This document shows positions 17,473-26,733 of a stretch of DNA of 64,000 bases, one piece after another. The notes beneath the pieces are model-generated. The model was not told where the DNA came from and did no database searches. It was given only the letters and a program-made list of their open reading frames with translations. Position numbers and translations under genes: made by a program. Numbering within the stretch: the first letter of the stretch is position 1; the number at the start of each line of letters is the position of its first letter. The stretch is from assembly GCA_030149205.1 (NCBI GenBank), contig JASBSB010000001.1, forward strand, positions 519,142 through 583,141. Direction: 5' to 3'. The DNA is from Candidatus Heimdallarchaeota archaeon. GTDB taxonomy: Archaea > Asgardarchaeota > Heimdallarchaeia > Heimdallarchaeales > Kariarchaeaceae.

Positions 17473-17722
17473 TCTAAATTTATGAAATTTTTCTTTTTAT
17501 TTTAGTTTTTATATGACTCAGCATAATAAAAGTAAGTTAATTCTTCTTTTCAAATCAGGGTCAACTTTACTAGAAACGTTATTAAATTTGACAATAATAA
17601 AGTTTTAAGAGATTACTCAGGGTTTTTTAAGAACAAATTTTAATCTCTTGCTAGGAACTATGACAATCATTTTTTTATATGATTGTTTCCTAGGTCTATT
17701 AGTTATTTCTGGATAACGCCCG

Positions 17723-18307
17723 GTGAATAGTATGAGGAAAGACGCAAAGGGTAGAACCCATTTTAAAATTATCTTCGTTGGCTCAAGTCTTGCAGGCAAA
17801 ACAACGCTATTAAAATATCTTCATGACCAAGTTGATGGACTTGTAAAAGGTGGGCTTACCTCAATTGCAGATCCCTCAGGTAGAACTGTATATTTTGACT
17901 ATTCACCCTTTTCAGCTACAAACAATGTTTTATTTGATGTTTACACTGTTGCTGGTCAAAGAAGACACAGGGATCAGAGAAAAATGATGTTAAGAGCTGT
18001 AGACGGAATTGTTTTTGTGGCTGATTCAAACCCTGAAATGAAACAGGATAATATAGAAGCTGCTCAAGAGCTTAAGGAATTTATGGGCACAAAATTAGGA
18101 ACCGAAATACCAATGGTAATTGTTTTAAATAAACGTGACTTGGAAAACAAGATGGATCGTGAAGAAATGTTAAGGGATCTTGGTTTCATTAAAGATACTT
18201 TAGCGATCAACACAATTGCAACCAAGGGTGTCGGTGTAAAACAAGCTTTTCAAGCAGTCTCGCGAGAAATCATCATGAGAACCATTTATAGTAAACAAGC
18301 AGCTTAA
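17723..18307 (+). CDS. MglA/Arf-like small GTPase
   Basis: 194 residues. The P-loop is GSSLAGKT (20-27), the switch II region TVAGQRRHRDQRKMML (75-90) and the base-recognition motif NKRD (136-139). The TVAGQ form with its following basic helix, and GVDGIVFVADS-like sequence (VDGIVFVADSN), resemble MglA of bacteria and Arf/Gtr relatives more than Ras. The start is GTG 17723 or ATG 17732. There is no lipid-modification cysteine at the C terminus. The divergent Roadblock gene is a natural MglB-like partner. It overlaps the next convergent gene by four bases. Confidence 0.88.
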   Translation: MNSMRKDAKGRTHFKIIFVGSSLAGKTTLLKYLHDQVDGLVKGGLTSIADPSGRTVYFDYSPFSATNNVLFDVYTVAGQRRHRDQRKMMLRAVDGIVFVADSNPEMKQDNIEAAQELKEFMGTKLGTEIPMVIVLNKRDLENKMDREEMLRDLGFIKDTLAINTIATKGVGVKQAFQAVSREIIMRTIYSKQAA

Positions 18308-18912
18308 TCCTCAGGTTGATATTCTAACTCTTCAGAGATTGGTCCGAACACACTATCCTCAAAAAATTCATCTTCATGAGTTACTTGACCCCTTAATTCT
18401 TCTGGCTCAGGTTTTACAATTTCATCAGACAAGTACTCAGGTTCTAATGTATCAAGTAAAGTAAACTCATCTACCTTGTTGAGGTTAATTATTCGATCAA
18501 AATAGTTTAACATTTTCGAGTTAATTGGATCCCAAACAAGACCAATTGATTCGATTAAATCCTTTTTAGATTCCAAGAATAAAACTCTCAGTTCATCTTT
18601 ATTAGAACCAAATATCATGTAGTTAACTTTATTTTCAAGAACTAAATCATATGCCTCGAGTAAGAAAGTAATTGCAAATGTGTTTTTTGGGGCTATAATG
18701 ACTCCAAATCCCATCTGATTTAATTTATAAGTATCAGACTCACTTAACTTTTTCCTAGATATAATCTGAGAATATTTTATCATCCCATATTGCTGTATTG
18801 TTTGAATCAACATTTTGAGTGGTTCTAATGAGCTTTTTTCAAAAAGATCAAAGTCAATAATTATACCAAATCTTGGCTTCCTTCTGATTAAAGAGTTAAT
18901 ATAATATGACAT
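18304..18912 (-). CDS. Hypothetical protein, possibly a divergent NYN/PIN-like domain
   Basis: 202 residues. The first ~140 resemble the layout of LabA/NYN-type PIN proteins. RFGIIIDFDLFEK is a strand ending in acidic residues, MGFGVIIAPK is a middle strand, and YMIFGSNKDELRVLF aligns with the usual S-x-D-x-D-F segment. Key aspartates are only partly kept, so nuclease activity is doubtful. The last ~60 residues are acidic and likely disordered. Fold assignment is by pattern only. It sits among GTPase and Roadblock genes and overlaps the MglA-like gene end by four bases. Confidence 0.5.
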   Translation of the reverse strand: MSYYINSLIRRKPRFGIIIDFDLFEKSSLEPLKMLIQTIQQYGMIKYSQIISRKKLSESDTYKLNQMGFGVIIAPKNTFAITFLLEAYDLVLENKVNYMIFGSNKDELRVLFLESKKDLIESIGLVWDPINSKMLNYFDRIINLNKVDEFTLLDTLEPEYLSDEIVKPEPEELRGQVTHEDEFFEDSVFGPISEELEYQPED

Positions 18913-18994
18913 TATTCTATGTTTCCTATGAATTTCAAGGACTTAACCTTTATGAAAGTAAAAAATTCTTATGTGTTATATGATTAAATATGAG

Positions 18995-19777
18995 TTATTT
19001 TCCAAATCTACGGCTTCTTTGTTGATAACTTCTGATAGCTCTTAAAAAGTCAATCTCTCTGAATAATGGCCAATAAATATCTGTAAAATAAAGTTCTGCA
19101 TAAAATGCTTGCCACAAAAGAAATCCCCCTATTCGGATCTCTCCTGAGGTTCTGATTATGAGATCTGCATCAGGTAGACCTGAAGTATAAAGATATGAGG
19201 AAATCATCTCTTCTGAAATTTCATCTGGATCTAGATTTCCATCTTTAACTTGTCTGGCAATTTTCTTGGTTGCATGAACTAACTCTTCTCTACCTCCATA
19301 GGCAAAACACACATTGATAACATGATTTTCATACTTCTCTGTAACTTTTTCAGCAATGGTGATTTCTTTCTGAATATCTTCATCTAGTAGGTAAAGCTCT
19401 CCAGAGAACCTGATTTGAACCCCTCGTTTATGAATCCTTGGATCTTCCCTTAACTTGATTATGTAATCTTTTGCTAAACTGAAGATATTTTCCTTGTCCT
19501 CCTCATTTCTGTCTAAATTATGAGTTGACATTACCCACAATGATACCACCTCTATTCCCAGATCCCAGGACCATTCAAGGACATTTTCCAAAACCTGAGC
19601 ACCTATTGAGTATCCAGTTTTTAAAGGAACACCTATTTTTTGCGACCCCCGTCTATTCCCGTCAAGTATTAAACCAATGTGGCGAGGCATGTTATTAGTT
19701 TTTTTAACCCGTTTTTTTAAGCGTGACTCATAGATTTTGTAGACAAAGTTCATCGGATTAAATGTGTGAATGCTCAA
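18995..19777 (-). CDS. uppS: Cis-prenyltransferase (undecaprenyl/polyprenyl diphosphate synthase)
   Basis: 260 residues. The catalytic Asp39 lies in ILDGNRR, with the downstream THNLDRNEEDKENIF segment, FAYGGREEL, and the C-terminal RTSGEIRIGGFLLWQ and AELYFTDIYWPLF motifs that bind isopentenyl diphosphate. It makes the long cis-polyprenyl diphosphates that carry sugars for N-glycosylation, which fits the glycosyltransferases at the left of the window. Tryptophan is usual after DGNxR but glycine is found here. The basic first 30 residues may help membrane contact. Confidence 0.93.
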   Translation of the reverse strand: MSIHTFNPMNFVYKIYESRLKKRVKKTNNMPRHIGLILDGNRRGSQKIGVPLKTGYSIGAQVLENVLEWSWDLGIEVVSLWVMSTHNLDRNEEDKENIFSLAKDYIIKLREDPRIHKRGVQIRFSGELYLLDEDIQKEITIAEKVTEKYENHVINVCFAYGGREELVHATKKIARQVKDGNLDPDEISEEMISSYLYTSGLPDADLIIRTSGEIRIGGFLLWQAFYAELYFTDIYWPLFREIDFLRAIRSYQQRSRRFGK

Positions 19778-19848
19778 TCAAATTCAATAGCGACACACCC
19801 TTATTTAACTTTAGAGAAATAGATATGGAGGAGAAACAGCTCTAAATC

Positions 19849-20607
19849 TTAGAGAATATCTTCTGAACCCCAAATACGCTGGAGTTCAGCAAAAGCTAAA
19901 TCAATATTTTCATTAGTTTCACTTGAAAAAATTGGAAAGTCATTAACACCTAACTCATCCAAAAGTATACGAGCCATTTTTGTGCTTAAATTAGCATTTA
20001 GTAAAAATGATTCCTGGCGTAAATCCTCCATTAAGAATTCTTCATTTTCTGTCCATTCTTGTATTCTCCAGGATCTATCTTCAGAAACAGTATCTCCTTT
20101 AGAAATCAGAAAATTAAATGCTGTTTTCAATCTATAACCAATAGAGACACCAAAAAGCATTGTAGAAATGAAGCTTGAGGCAGTGTTGCACAAAACCGGG
20201 TCAAGGAGAAACAAACCTCCAATTTGACCAGTTTTTGATAGCTCACTAATAATCAGTGGCCCACTTCCACGAAAGGCAAAGGTCTCCATTTGTCCTGGAA
20301 GATCGACGATTGCATATTCAGGATTAAACTCATTAATCTCATCGATCACCTCATCAAAATTTAAAGCGACGTGATCCATAGCAGTAATAATTCCCCCATT
20401 TGGCCCTAATTCAAATTTGTCCACTATTTCCTCATATGAAACGAAGTTTCGTACATCGATCGAGGGAGAATAAGGGAGTCTAAGGACTGCCGGATCAAGG
20501 TTGATGCTGATGACATCATACTCAGATTGGTTCATCCACTCATAGAGTGCTGCTGTAGCATGAGATTTACCAGAACCAGCTGGTCCTAAAAAGTAACCTA
20601 AGTTCAT
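19849..20607 (-). CDS. GPN-loop GTPase
   Basis: 252 residues from the ATG at 20607. An in-frame extension to 20715 adds 36 residues before the first strand and is not expected in the family. It has the P-loop GPAGSGKS (8-15), NLDPAVLRLPYSPSIDVR, the defining GPN tripeptide (68-70) in FELGPNGG, and VDLPGQME (101-108). The GPN loop inserts into the active site of the partner subunit in homodimers. Eukaryotic relatives help assemble RNA polymerase II; the archaeal role is probably chaperone-like. The divergent neighbour is a Roadblock gene. Confidence 0.92.
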   Translation of the reverse strand: MNLGYFLGPAGSGKSHATAALYEWMNQSEYDVISINLDPAVLRLPYSPSIDVRNFVSYEEIVDKFELGPNGGIITAMDHVALNFDEVIDEINEFNPEYAIVDLPGQMETFAFRGSGPLIISELSKTGQIGGLFLLDPVLCNTASSFISTMLFGVSIGYRLKTAFNFLISKGDTVSEDRSWRIQEWTENEEFLMEDLRQESFLLNANLSTKMARILLDELGVNDFPIFSSETNENIDLAFAELQRIWGSEDIL

Positions 20608-20799
20608 GAATGAATTCCAATTATTCAGGATAAAAAAATATAGATGTTTATTTTTGGTGCACATTCTCTGATTGAATCTATGCTCATTGCAAATCATGTA
20701 GAAAAAACTCACCATAGTTCCAATATCTTTTTATTAAATAAAGCTCAAGTAAAGTTAAACAGTGAGAGGTTAATCTATAACCTAGGGTTGTGGTAAATT

Positions 20800-21186
20800 A
20801 TGTTTGATTTTACATTTGACGACAAAGCAAAAGACCTAGACGAAATCTTAAAAGAACTAGATTTAAATGTTAAAGAGATCGAAGCAGCGGCGATCGTCTC
20901 AATTGAGGGATTACCTATTGCTGCTCGTATGCCTCCAGAGTATGAGGACGCACTAGTAGCGCCTATGACCGCTGCAATGCTATCATTAGGAGAAAAAATT
21001 AGTAATAATTTGCATAGGGGATTGTTACAGAAAATCTTTGTCGAAGGGGTAGAAGGCCATGTAATTTTTGTAGCCGCAGGTTCAAATGCAGTTTTAACAG
21101 TATCAACAACAAAAGATGCAAAATTAGGGTTGATTTTTCTAGAGATGGATGAAGCAGCAAAGAAAATAGCAGAGGTTCTCGGATAG
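20800..21186 (+). CDS. Roadblock/LC7 domain protein (MglB-like)
   Basis: 128 residues. An N-terminal acidic helix (DDKAKDLDEILKELDL) is followed by the Roadblock core: AAAIVSIEGLPIAARMP, a helix with APMTAAMLSLGEKI, then VEGHVIFVAAGSNAVLTVST and LGLIFLEMDEAAKKIAEVL. It is the second Roadblock gene within 4 kb and differs clearly from the one at 17152. It probably dimerises and regulates a small GTPase such as the MglA-like protein or the Rab-like protein in this window. Confidence 0.9.
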   Translation: MFDFTFDDKAKDLDEILKELDLNVKEIEAAAIVSIEGLPIAARMPPEYEDALVAPMTAAMLSLGEKISNNLHRGLLQKIFVEGVEGHVIFVAAGSNAVLTVSTTKDAKLGLIFLEMDEAAKKIAEVLG

Positions 21187-21334
21187 ACAATTTCTATCAT
21201 TCTTTATATCTTATCAGATAATTTCCAAAACATTTCCGCATTTTGTGAAAATAATACGGAGGCTACCTCAAATTCTTACAATTTGAATTGAACAAAGGGA
21301 TAATTTTATATTTGAAAATATATTCAATGGGATA

Positions 21335-22900
21335 TTGGAAATCAGAGAAACTAGTCCCAAACAAACCAACTTGCACAAGGTTCTCAAAAACAAAAACATA
21401 CATCCAGATGGGAAATTAAGTGGGTACCATCGATTTTCTATAGATACTGTCTATACTCCACCTCGAATTCCGAAACCATTTTCCTTTCTACCAACTGTTA
21501 ATAAAATTGGATTAACTAAACTTCTTGTGAAGGAGGTATTTCATTATAATTTCAAATTGATAAAATCAGATTACAGGCAAGCCTTAATGAGTAGACCATG
21601 TATTTATGGAGTATTTAGTGGACCGATCGGAGGATTTAATCCAATCAAAGAAAAATGTACAGGCTGTCTTAGGTGCGTACAAGAGTACCCTGATGTATGC
21701 AACGTAGAAATCAATCCTGAGTTTGACCAGTACACAGATTCTTTCTGGAGAAGAAAAGATCCAATTTACTCCTCTACAAGCCCTTATTCTTTGATTATAA
21801 ATGAAGCAGAAACTGGAAAAATTCCAGTTAAAGGGATGGGCTATAAGGGTTCATTTGCCGATGAAGGCTGGGATTCAATATGGACTGACATGTCTGAAAT
21901 CGTGAGACCTACAAGAGATGGTATATATGGTAGAGAATTCATATCCACAAAAGTTACAATCGGCTCTAAGCTTGGCACATATAGGGAGTTATCTGACCCA
22001 ATCGAGTCATCTCTTCCAATTTTATTTGACCTAACACCAGTTAAAAACAACAAGATACTGATAGAGACTTTAGCAAAGGCATCTGAAAAAAATGGTACGT
22101 ATTTTTTAATCAGACCATCTGAGATTTCTGCAATTCCCAGAAAATTTCATAAGAACCTAATTTACTCTATCGAGGACATGAAATACACTAATCATAAATC
22201 ATACCAAGACATTAGAATTATTGAGATTAACATTGTTAAAGCGATTGGGATAGAACAATCTATGAATTATAATGATATTTGGAAAAGGCTTAATAGTGAA
22301 AGAATAGCAGAAATTGAAAATTTGATAAATAAACTCAAATCTAATGGAAAAAAGATAATCCTAAGAATTCCCTTTACTGATGGAATCTTAGAGGGTATAG
22401 AAAAACTATCCAAGGCAGATATTGATGGTTTTCATCTTTTTGCGAACTATCATGGTCAAACATACGAACATTCTCCAAGATTTATTTCTCGGGTCTTACG
22501 TGAGGTTCATGAATTTATGTTGAAGAAAAACATTCGAGATAAATTTACACTTGTGACAAGTGGAGGAATCATCTTAGCGGAGCATGTGCCAAAAGCAATA
22601 ATTTTTGGGGCAGATTTAGTTGGAATAGATACAACACCATTAGTTGCTTTACAAATGAGGTTCAAGGGGGAATGTGTTGACGCAGATTCTGCAGAATTTT
22701 ACAGAGACAGTTTTGATGTGGAGTGGGGAGTTAACAGGTTAACAAATTTGTTTGGTGCTTGGCATAACCAAATTCTTGAAATCTTAAGTGCGATGGGGAT
22801 GAGAGATATAAGAAGGTTAAGAGGAGATATAGGAAGGGCAATAATCAAAGAGGAGATGGAGGCGGAGGCATTTGAAGGAATTAGGAGGATAACCGATTGA
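21335..22900 (+). CDS. Glutamate synthase-related FMN-barrel paralog with an FeS motif
   Basis: 521 residues starting at TTG. The C-terminal half is related to the GltB synthase barrel: LVTSGGIILAEHVPKAIIFGADLVGID and VEWGVNRLTNLFGAWHNQILEIL align with the genuine GltB-like protein next door. Residues ~107-122 hold a cysteine cluster CTGCLRC...C that likely binds FeS. Several FMN and substrate residues seen in the neighbour (GGYGGTGAAPE, CTHCGNC) are missing, so it may be a structural or electron-transfer subunit rather than a second synthase. It overlaps the next gene by four bases (TTGA). Confidence 0.75.
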   Translation: MEIRETSPKQTNLHKVLKNKNIHPDGKLSGYHRFSIDTVYTPPRIPKPFSFLPTVNKIGLTKLLVKEVFHYNFKLIKSDYRQALMSRPCIYGVFSGPIGGFNPIKEKCTGCLRCVQEYPDVCNVEINPEFDQYTDSFWRRKDPIYSSTSPYSLIINEAETGKIPVKGMGYKGSFADEGWDSIWTDMSEIVRPTRDGIYGREFISTKVTIGSKLGTYRELSDPIESSLPILFDLTPVKNNKILIETLAKASEKNGTYFLIRPSEISAIPRKFHKNLIYSIEDMKYTNHKSYQDIRIIEINIVKAIGIEQSMNYNDIWKRLNSERIAEIENLINKLKSNGKKIILRIPFTDGILEGIEKLSKADIDGFHLFANYHGQTYEHSPRFISRVLREVHEFMLKKNIRDKFTLVTSGGIILAEHVPKAIIFGADLVGIDTTPLVALQMRFKGECVDADSAEFYRDSFDVEWGVNRLTNLFGAWHNQILEILSAMGMRDIRRLRGDIGRAIIKEEMEAEAFEGIRRITD

Positions 22901-24189
22901 GTCTGATCGAACTTAAGATAAATAAACATGGAAAGGCAATAAATAGGGGAATTGACACCCTAGCACTCTTAAAATCAACAATTCCACCTGCGCTTGGAAA
23001 TTTCAGATGGACAAAGGATTTAATCCTATCAACTTATTACCAGGCATTAATGGGAGAGATACCTCCTGAAACAATGAACTATAAAACTGGAGCGTCTGGT
23101 GGGGGGTTTGATAAATTAAAATTTGATTTTACTGAATCTGTATCATATGATTCTATTTCTCAATCTGAAATTAAATTAAGCTTAGAGCTAAACAAAAGAA
23201 GAAATGGAAAAAGTTTAACAATTCAACAACCAACCTATGGTGGAGGGATGTCCTTTGGGTCAGTCAGTTTGAACTTTATGTTAGCAAGAGCTATTGCAGC
23301 TGAAAATCTACAAACGCTAACCTGTACTGGTGAGGGAGGATATCCAACGGAACTCTTTCCTTATTCAAAAAATATAATTACTCAAGTAGCTACTGGTCTC
23401 TTTGGTGTACGTGAGGAGACGATACAAAAATCCCCTATGATTGAGTTCAAGTATGCTCAGGGGGCAAAACCCGGATTAGGTGGCCACCTACTTGCTGATA
23501 AGGTGACAGCATCAGTTGCAAAGATGAGAGATTCAGTGGAATTTTCAAGCTTATTTTCCCCATCTCCTTTTCATTCTGTATATTCTGTTGAGGATCATAA
23601 AAAGCACGTAGATTGGATTAAAGCTGTAAATCCGGAGGCATTGATCTCAGTGAAGGTTTCAACTCCAAAGGATGTAGAAATGGTTGCAATTGGCTCATAC
23701 TATGCTGGTGCGAACGTAATTCATATCGATGGTGGATATGGAGGAACTGGAGCTGCTCCTGAAATCGCAAAGAAAAATATTGCTATGCCTATAGAGTATG
23801 CTATCCCCCGTGTACACAAATTTCTGGAACAAGAAGGTGTGAGAGACGAAATTACCTTAATCGCAAGTGGAGGTATTAGAACTGCATATGATGTAACTAA
23901 AGCTATTGCCCTTGGTGCTGATGGTGTAGTAATTGGTACTGCTGAAAATATAGCTGTAGGTTGCACACATTGTGGAAATTGTGAGAGAGGAAGAGGATGT
24001 CAAATAGGAATTGCAACCTCAGACGAAGAACTTAGCCAATACAGGGATTTGAGTTGGAGTGTGGAGAGGATCACCAATATGTATAAGGCCTGGAAAAAGC
24101 AATATAAGGTAATCCTAGCACAGCTAGGGTTAAAGAGTATTCAAGAGTTACGTGGGAGAAAGGATTTGCTTTTGTATGGAGGAAAATAA
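22897..24189 (+). CDS. Archaeal-type glutamate synthase, FMN/FeS synthase subunit
   Basis: 430 residues matching the central plus FMN-binding domains of GltB. PTYGGGMSFGSVS lies near the 2-oxoglutarate/FMN site, AQGAKPGLGGHL is the signature, then HIDGGYGGTGAAPE and LIASGGIRTAYDVTKAIALGADGVVIGTA for FMN phosphate binding. CTHCGNCERGRGCQIGIAT is the FeS cluster. It makes glutamate from 2-oxoglutarate and ammonia channelled from the glutaminase subunit. It starts with TTG overlapping the upstream stop and ends immediately before the glutaminase gene, so three genes form one operon. Confidence 0.92.
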   Translation: MSLIELKINKHGKAINRGIDTLALLKSTIPPALGNFRWTKDLILSTYYQALMGEIPPETMNYKTGASGGGFDKLKFDFTESVSYDSISQSEIKLSLELNKRRNGKSLTIQQPTYGGGMSFGSVSLNFMLARAIAAENLQTLTCTGEGGYPTELFPYSKNIITQVATGLFGVREETIQKSPMIEFKYAQGAKPGLGGHLLADKVTASVAKMRDSVEFSSLFSPSPFHSVYSVEDHKKHVDWIKAVNPEALISVKVSTPKDVEMVAIGSYYAGANVIHIDGGYGGTGAAPEIAKKNIAMPIEYAIPRVHKFLEQEGVRDEITLIASGGIRTAYDVTKAIALGADGVVIGTAENIAVGCTHCGNCERGRGCQIGIATSDEELSQYRDLSWSVERITNMYKAWKKQYKVILAQLGLKSIQELRGRKDLLLYGGK

Positions 24190-26706
24190 ATGAAAGAATT
24201 TGAAAAAATTTTACATTCCCGAGAAAACTTGAGTACTGATATTCCTTTAAAAACACCAACAGCTGAAGGAGAGGGAGGCTGTGGTGTAATTGGATTAGCC
24301 TCAAGCTCTCTCATCAAAGGGAAACATCTTAAGAAAGCCATTCAACGGATGCTTAACAGAGGGAATGGTAAAGGAGGGGGTATTGCAGCAGTTGGTTTAT
24401 CCCATGAAGATTGGGGTGTTGATAAAGAAACTCTTGAGCAGAATTATCTAATAACCGTTGCTTTCTTAGACAAATCAATTATTGAAGAGGCTGAAAGTAA
24501 TTTCATTAGAAAAACATTGGACGTGAAACATGAAGGAACCTTAAAGCTCAAAATTAGCGAAGAATTACAAGTTGACCCACCCTTAGTAAAGTTTTATTTC
24601 GCTAGAGTGAACGAACAGAGTCTATCTAACTTTATGACACAATATGAATTAGAGGATAAACAAAAAGCTGAGGATGAATTTATTTACCAAAATTCATTTA
24701 CACTCAATAAAAATTATTATGAGGCACTTGGAGAGAAAAGAGCATTTGTTTTATCACATGGTAAGAACATGACGGTTTTAAAGATAGTGGGACATCCACA
24801 TCAGGTTTATGAAGTTTATGACATAGATGAATTCAAGGCCCATGTTTGGATCGCACATACAAGATATCCTACAAAGGGTATCGTGTGGCATCCAGGGGGT
24901 GCACACCCCTTTATTGGATTAAATGAGGCTCTCGTTCATAACGGGGATTTTGCAAATTATCAAGGTGTTAGAGAATATTTAGCACAACGTAATATATTTC
25001 CCTTGTTTCTTACGGATACTGAAGTCGCAGCTCTTCAGTTTGACCTTTACAGCAGAGTTTACCAATACACTAATGAGGAAATTATAGAAGCTATGGCTCC
25101 TACAACAGAAAGAGATTTTCTGATGCTAGAGCATGATAAACAACAGCTTTACAAAAATATCCAAAATAAACATCTACATGGGTCTCCTGATGGACCATGG
25201 TTTTTTATAGTGGCTCAGAGCAAACCAACTGAATATGCCTATAACCTTATAGGTATTACTGACACGTCCATGTTAAGACCACAGGTCTTTGCTCTATATA
25301 ACGGCGAAGAATCGATTGGAGTTATTGCCTCAGAGAGACAGGCAATAGATGCAGTATTAGCATCAATAGCATCTGAAGATAACAGGTTCTCAGCTAAAGC
25401 AGATAGGTACTGGAATGCAAGAGGAGGAAGCTATGTTGATGGTGGAGCATTCATTTTTTCTGTGATCAATAGAAATGACAAAAAGAAATTAATTTGTACT
25501 AATAAGTTCGGTGAAGAAATCACCCCAATTGCAAAATCAGACAATAAAGAGCTTGACCCATTTATTAAATCGATTATTTTATCTTCAAACATCCTTGGTG
25601 ATGTAGAAGCTACAGAGTTAATCAATAATAACACGTCTATTTTCCAACTGATTGAGAGTATTAGAAATCTTAATGAAAATTCACTTGATGATAAATTCAA
25701 CAAATTTCGTTTGCTTTCACACATCTTGGATCGAAAACATCTCATTCCAAACTCTTTTGATGGTCGAATTACAGAAATCTTGGAAACAACAATCAATGGT
25801 ATACTAGATGAATTTCCGATAATTGGAGAGAAACAGAAAATTGTTAAAATCGATTATGATTCAAGAGACAATCTGATTGAACCAACTGACAATGACCAGA
25901 TGCTAGTTTATAATGTAGCCAAATTCCAATCTGAGGGAGTTGAAAGTGCCTCAAGACAGCTTGTAGAAATTTATAAAATGGGATGGAAGAAAGTTATCAG
26001 TTACAATTGGGAAGGACAGAGATTCTGTGGGGCTGGTTTAGGACCTAATTCACATGGATTTGAACTCCATGTATTTGGGAATCCAGGAGATTACCTTGCC
26101 TCAGGGTTGGATGGTGCGGAAATTTATGTGCATACATCTGCCCAAGATCAGGTTGCTCAAATCATGAGAAGTGGTAAATTAGTAATTTATGGGGATGTTG
26201 GTCAGACTTTCATGTATGGTGCCAAAGGTGGTGAGGTCTATGTGTTGGGAAACGCTGCGGGTCGTCCACTAATCAATGCTGGAGGGAAACCACATGTTAT
26301 TATTAATGGGACATGCCTTGATTACCTCGCAGAATCATTTATGGCTGCTGACCCTCTCAGAGGTGGTGGATTTGTTTTGTTGAATGGTTTAACTTTTGAT
26401 AATGAAGGTGACCCAGTCAATTTACCGACGTCTTATTCTGGTGGAAATCTTTTTTCCCTAGCTGCAGGGGGCGCAATTTACCTCAGAGACCCTTATGACA
26501 CAGTTCATGAGGATCAACTTCATGGTGGAGAGTTTATTGAACTTTCAATAAATGATTTTGATTTAATACACCAATACCTGATGAATAATTTAGATTTATT
26601 TGGGTTTTCAGTTTCTACTGAGAAAGATGAGACCAATCATGATGTGTATCTGAAAGCGTACAAAAAGATAATTCCCCTAAAAAACACTGAACTTACTAAA
26701 CATTAA
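24190..26706 (+). CDS. Glutamate synthase glutaminase domain fused to the GXGXG domain
   Basis: 838 residues. The class II glutamine amidotransferase nucleophile is Cys31 in EGGCGVIGLASS, which implies removal of a 30-residue propeptide; IAHTRYPTKG, HNGDFANY and the long Ntn domain follow (to ~430). After a linker, residues ~555-800 form the GltB C-terminal beta-helix with glycine repeats (GAGLGPNSHGFELHVFGNPGDY ... GDVGQTFMYGAKGGEVYVLGNAAGRPLINAGG). In methanogens these two parts are usually separate proteins. It starts directly after the synthase subunit stop codon. No pyridine-nucleotide subunit is in the window, so the electron donor is probably ferredoxin. Confidence 0.92.
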   Translation: MKEFEKILHSRENLSTDIPLKTPTAEGEGGCGVIGLASSSLIKGKHLKKAIQRMLNRGNGKGGGIAAVGLSHEDWGVDKETLEQNYLITVAFLDKSIIEEAESNFIRKTLDVKHEGTLKLKISEELQVDPPLVKFYFARVNEQSLSNFMTQYELEDKQKAEDEFIYQNSFTLNKNYYEALGEKRAFVLSHGKNMTVLKIVGHPHQVYEVYDIDEFKAHVWIAHTRYPTKGIVWHPGGAHPFIGLNEALVHNGDFANYQGVREYLAQRNIFPLFLTDTEVAALQFDLYSRVYQYTNEEIIEAMAPTTERDFLMLEHDKQQLYKNIQNKHLHGSPDGPWFFIVAQSKPTEYAYNLIGITDTSMLRPQVFALYNGEESIGVIASERQAIDAVLASIASEDNRFSAKADRYWNARGGSYVDGGAFIFSVINRNDKKKLICTNKFGEEITPIAKSDNKELDPFIKSIILSSNILGDVEATELINNNTSIFQLIESIRNLNENSLDDKFNKFRLLSHILDRKHLIPNSFDGRITEILETTINGILDEFPIIGEKQKIVKIDYDSRDNLIEPTDNDQMLVYNVAKFQSEGVESASRQLVEIYKMGWKKVISYNWEGQRFCGAGLGPNSHGFELHVFGNPGDYLASGLDGAEIYVHTSAQDQVAQIMRSGKLVIYGDVGQTFMYGAKGGEVYVLGNAAGRPLINAGGKPHVIINGTCLDYLAESFMAADPLRGGGFVLLNGLTFDNEGDPVNLPTSYSGGNLFSLAAGGAIYLRDPYDTVHEDQLHGGEFIELSINDFDLIHQYLMNNLDLFGFSVSTEKDETNHDVYLKAYKKIIPLKNTELTKH

Positions 26707-26733
26707 ACAATTCAAATTCAATATAATTTGATA

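Noticed and set aside
18304..18912. Firm call of an active NYN nuclease
   Set aside because: The fold pattern is suggestive but the set of catalytic aspartates is incomplete; left as hypothetical.
20608..20715. N-terminal extension of the GPN GTPase
   Set aside because: The extra 36 residues precede the first strand of the P-loop domain and have no counterpart in the family.
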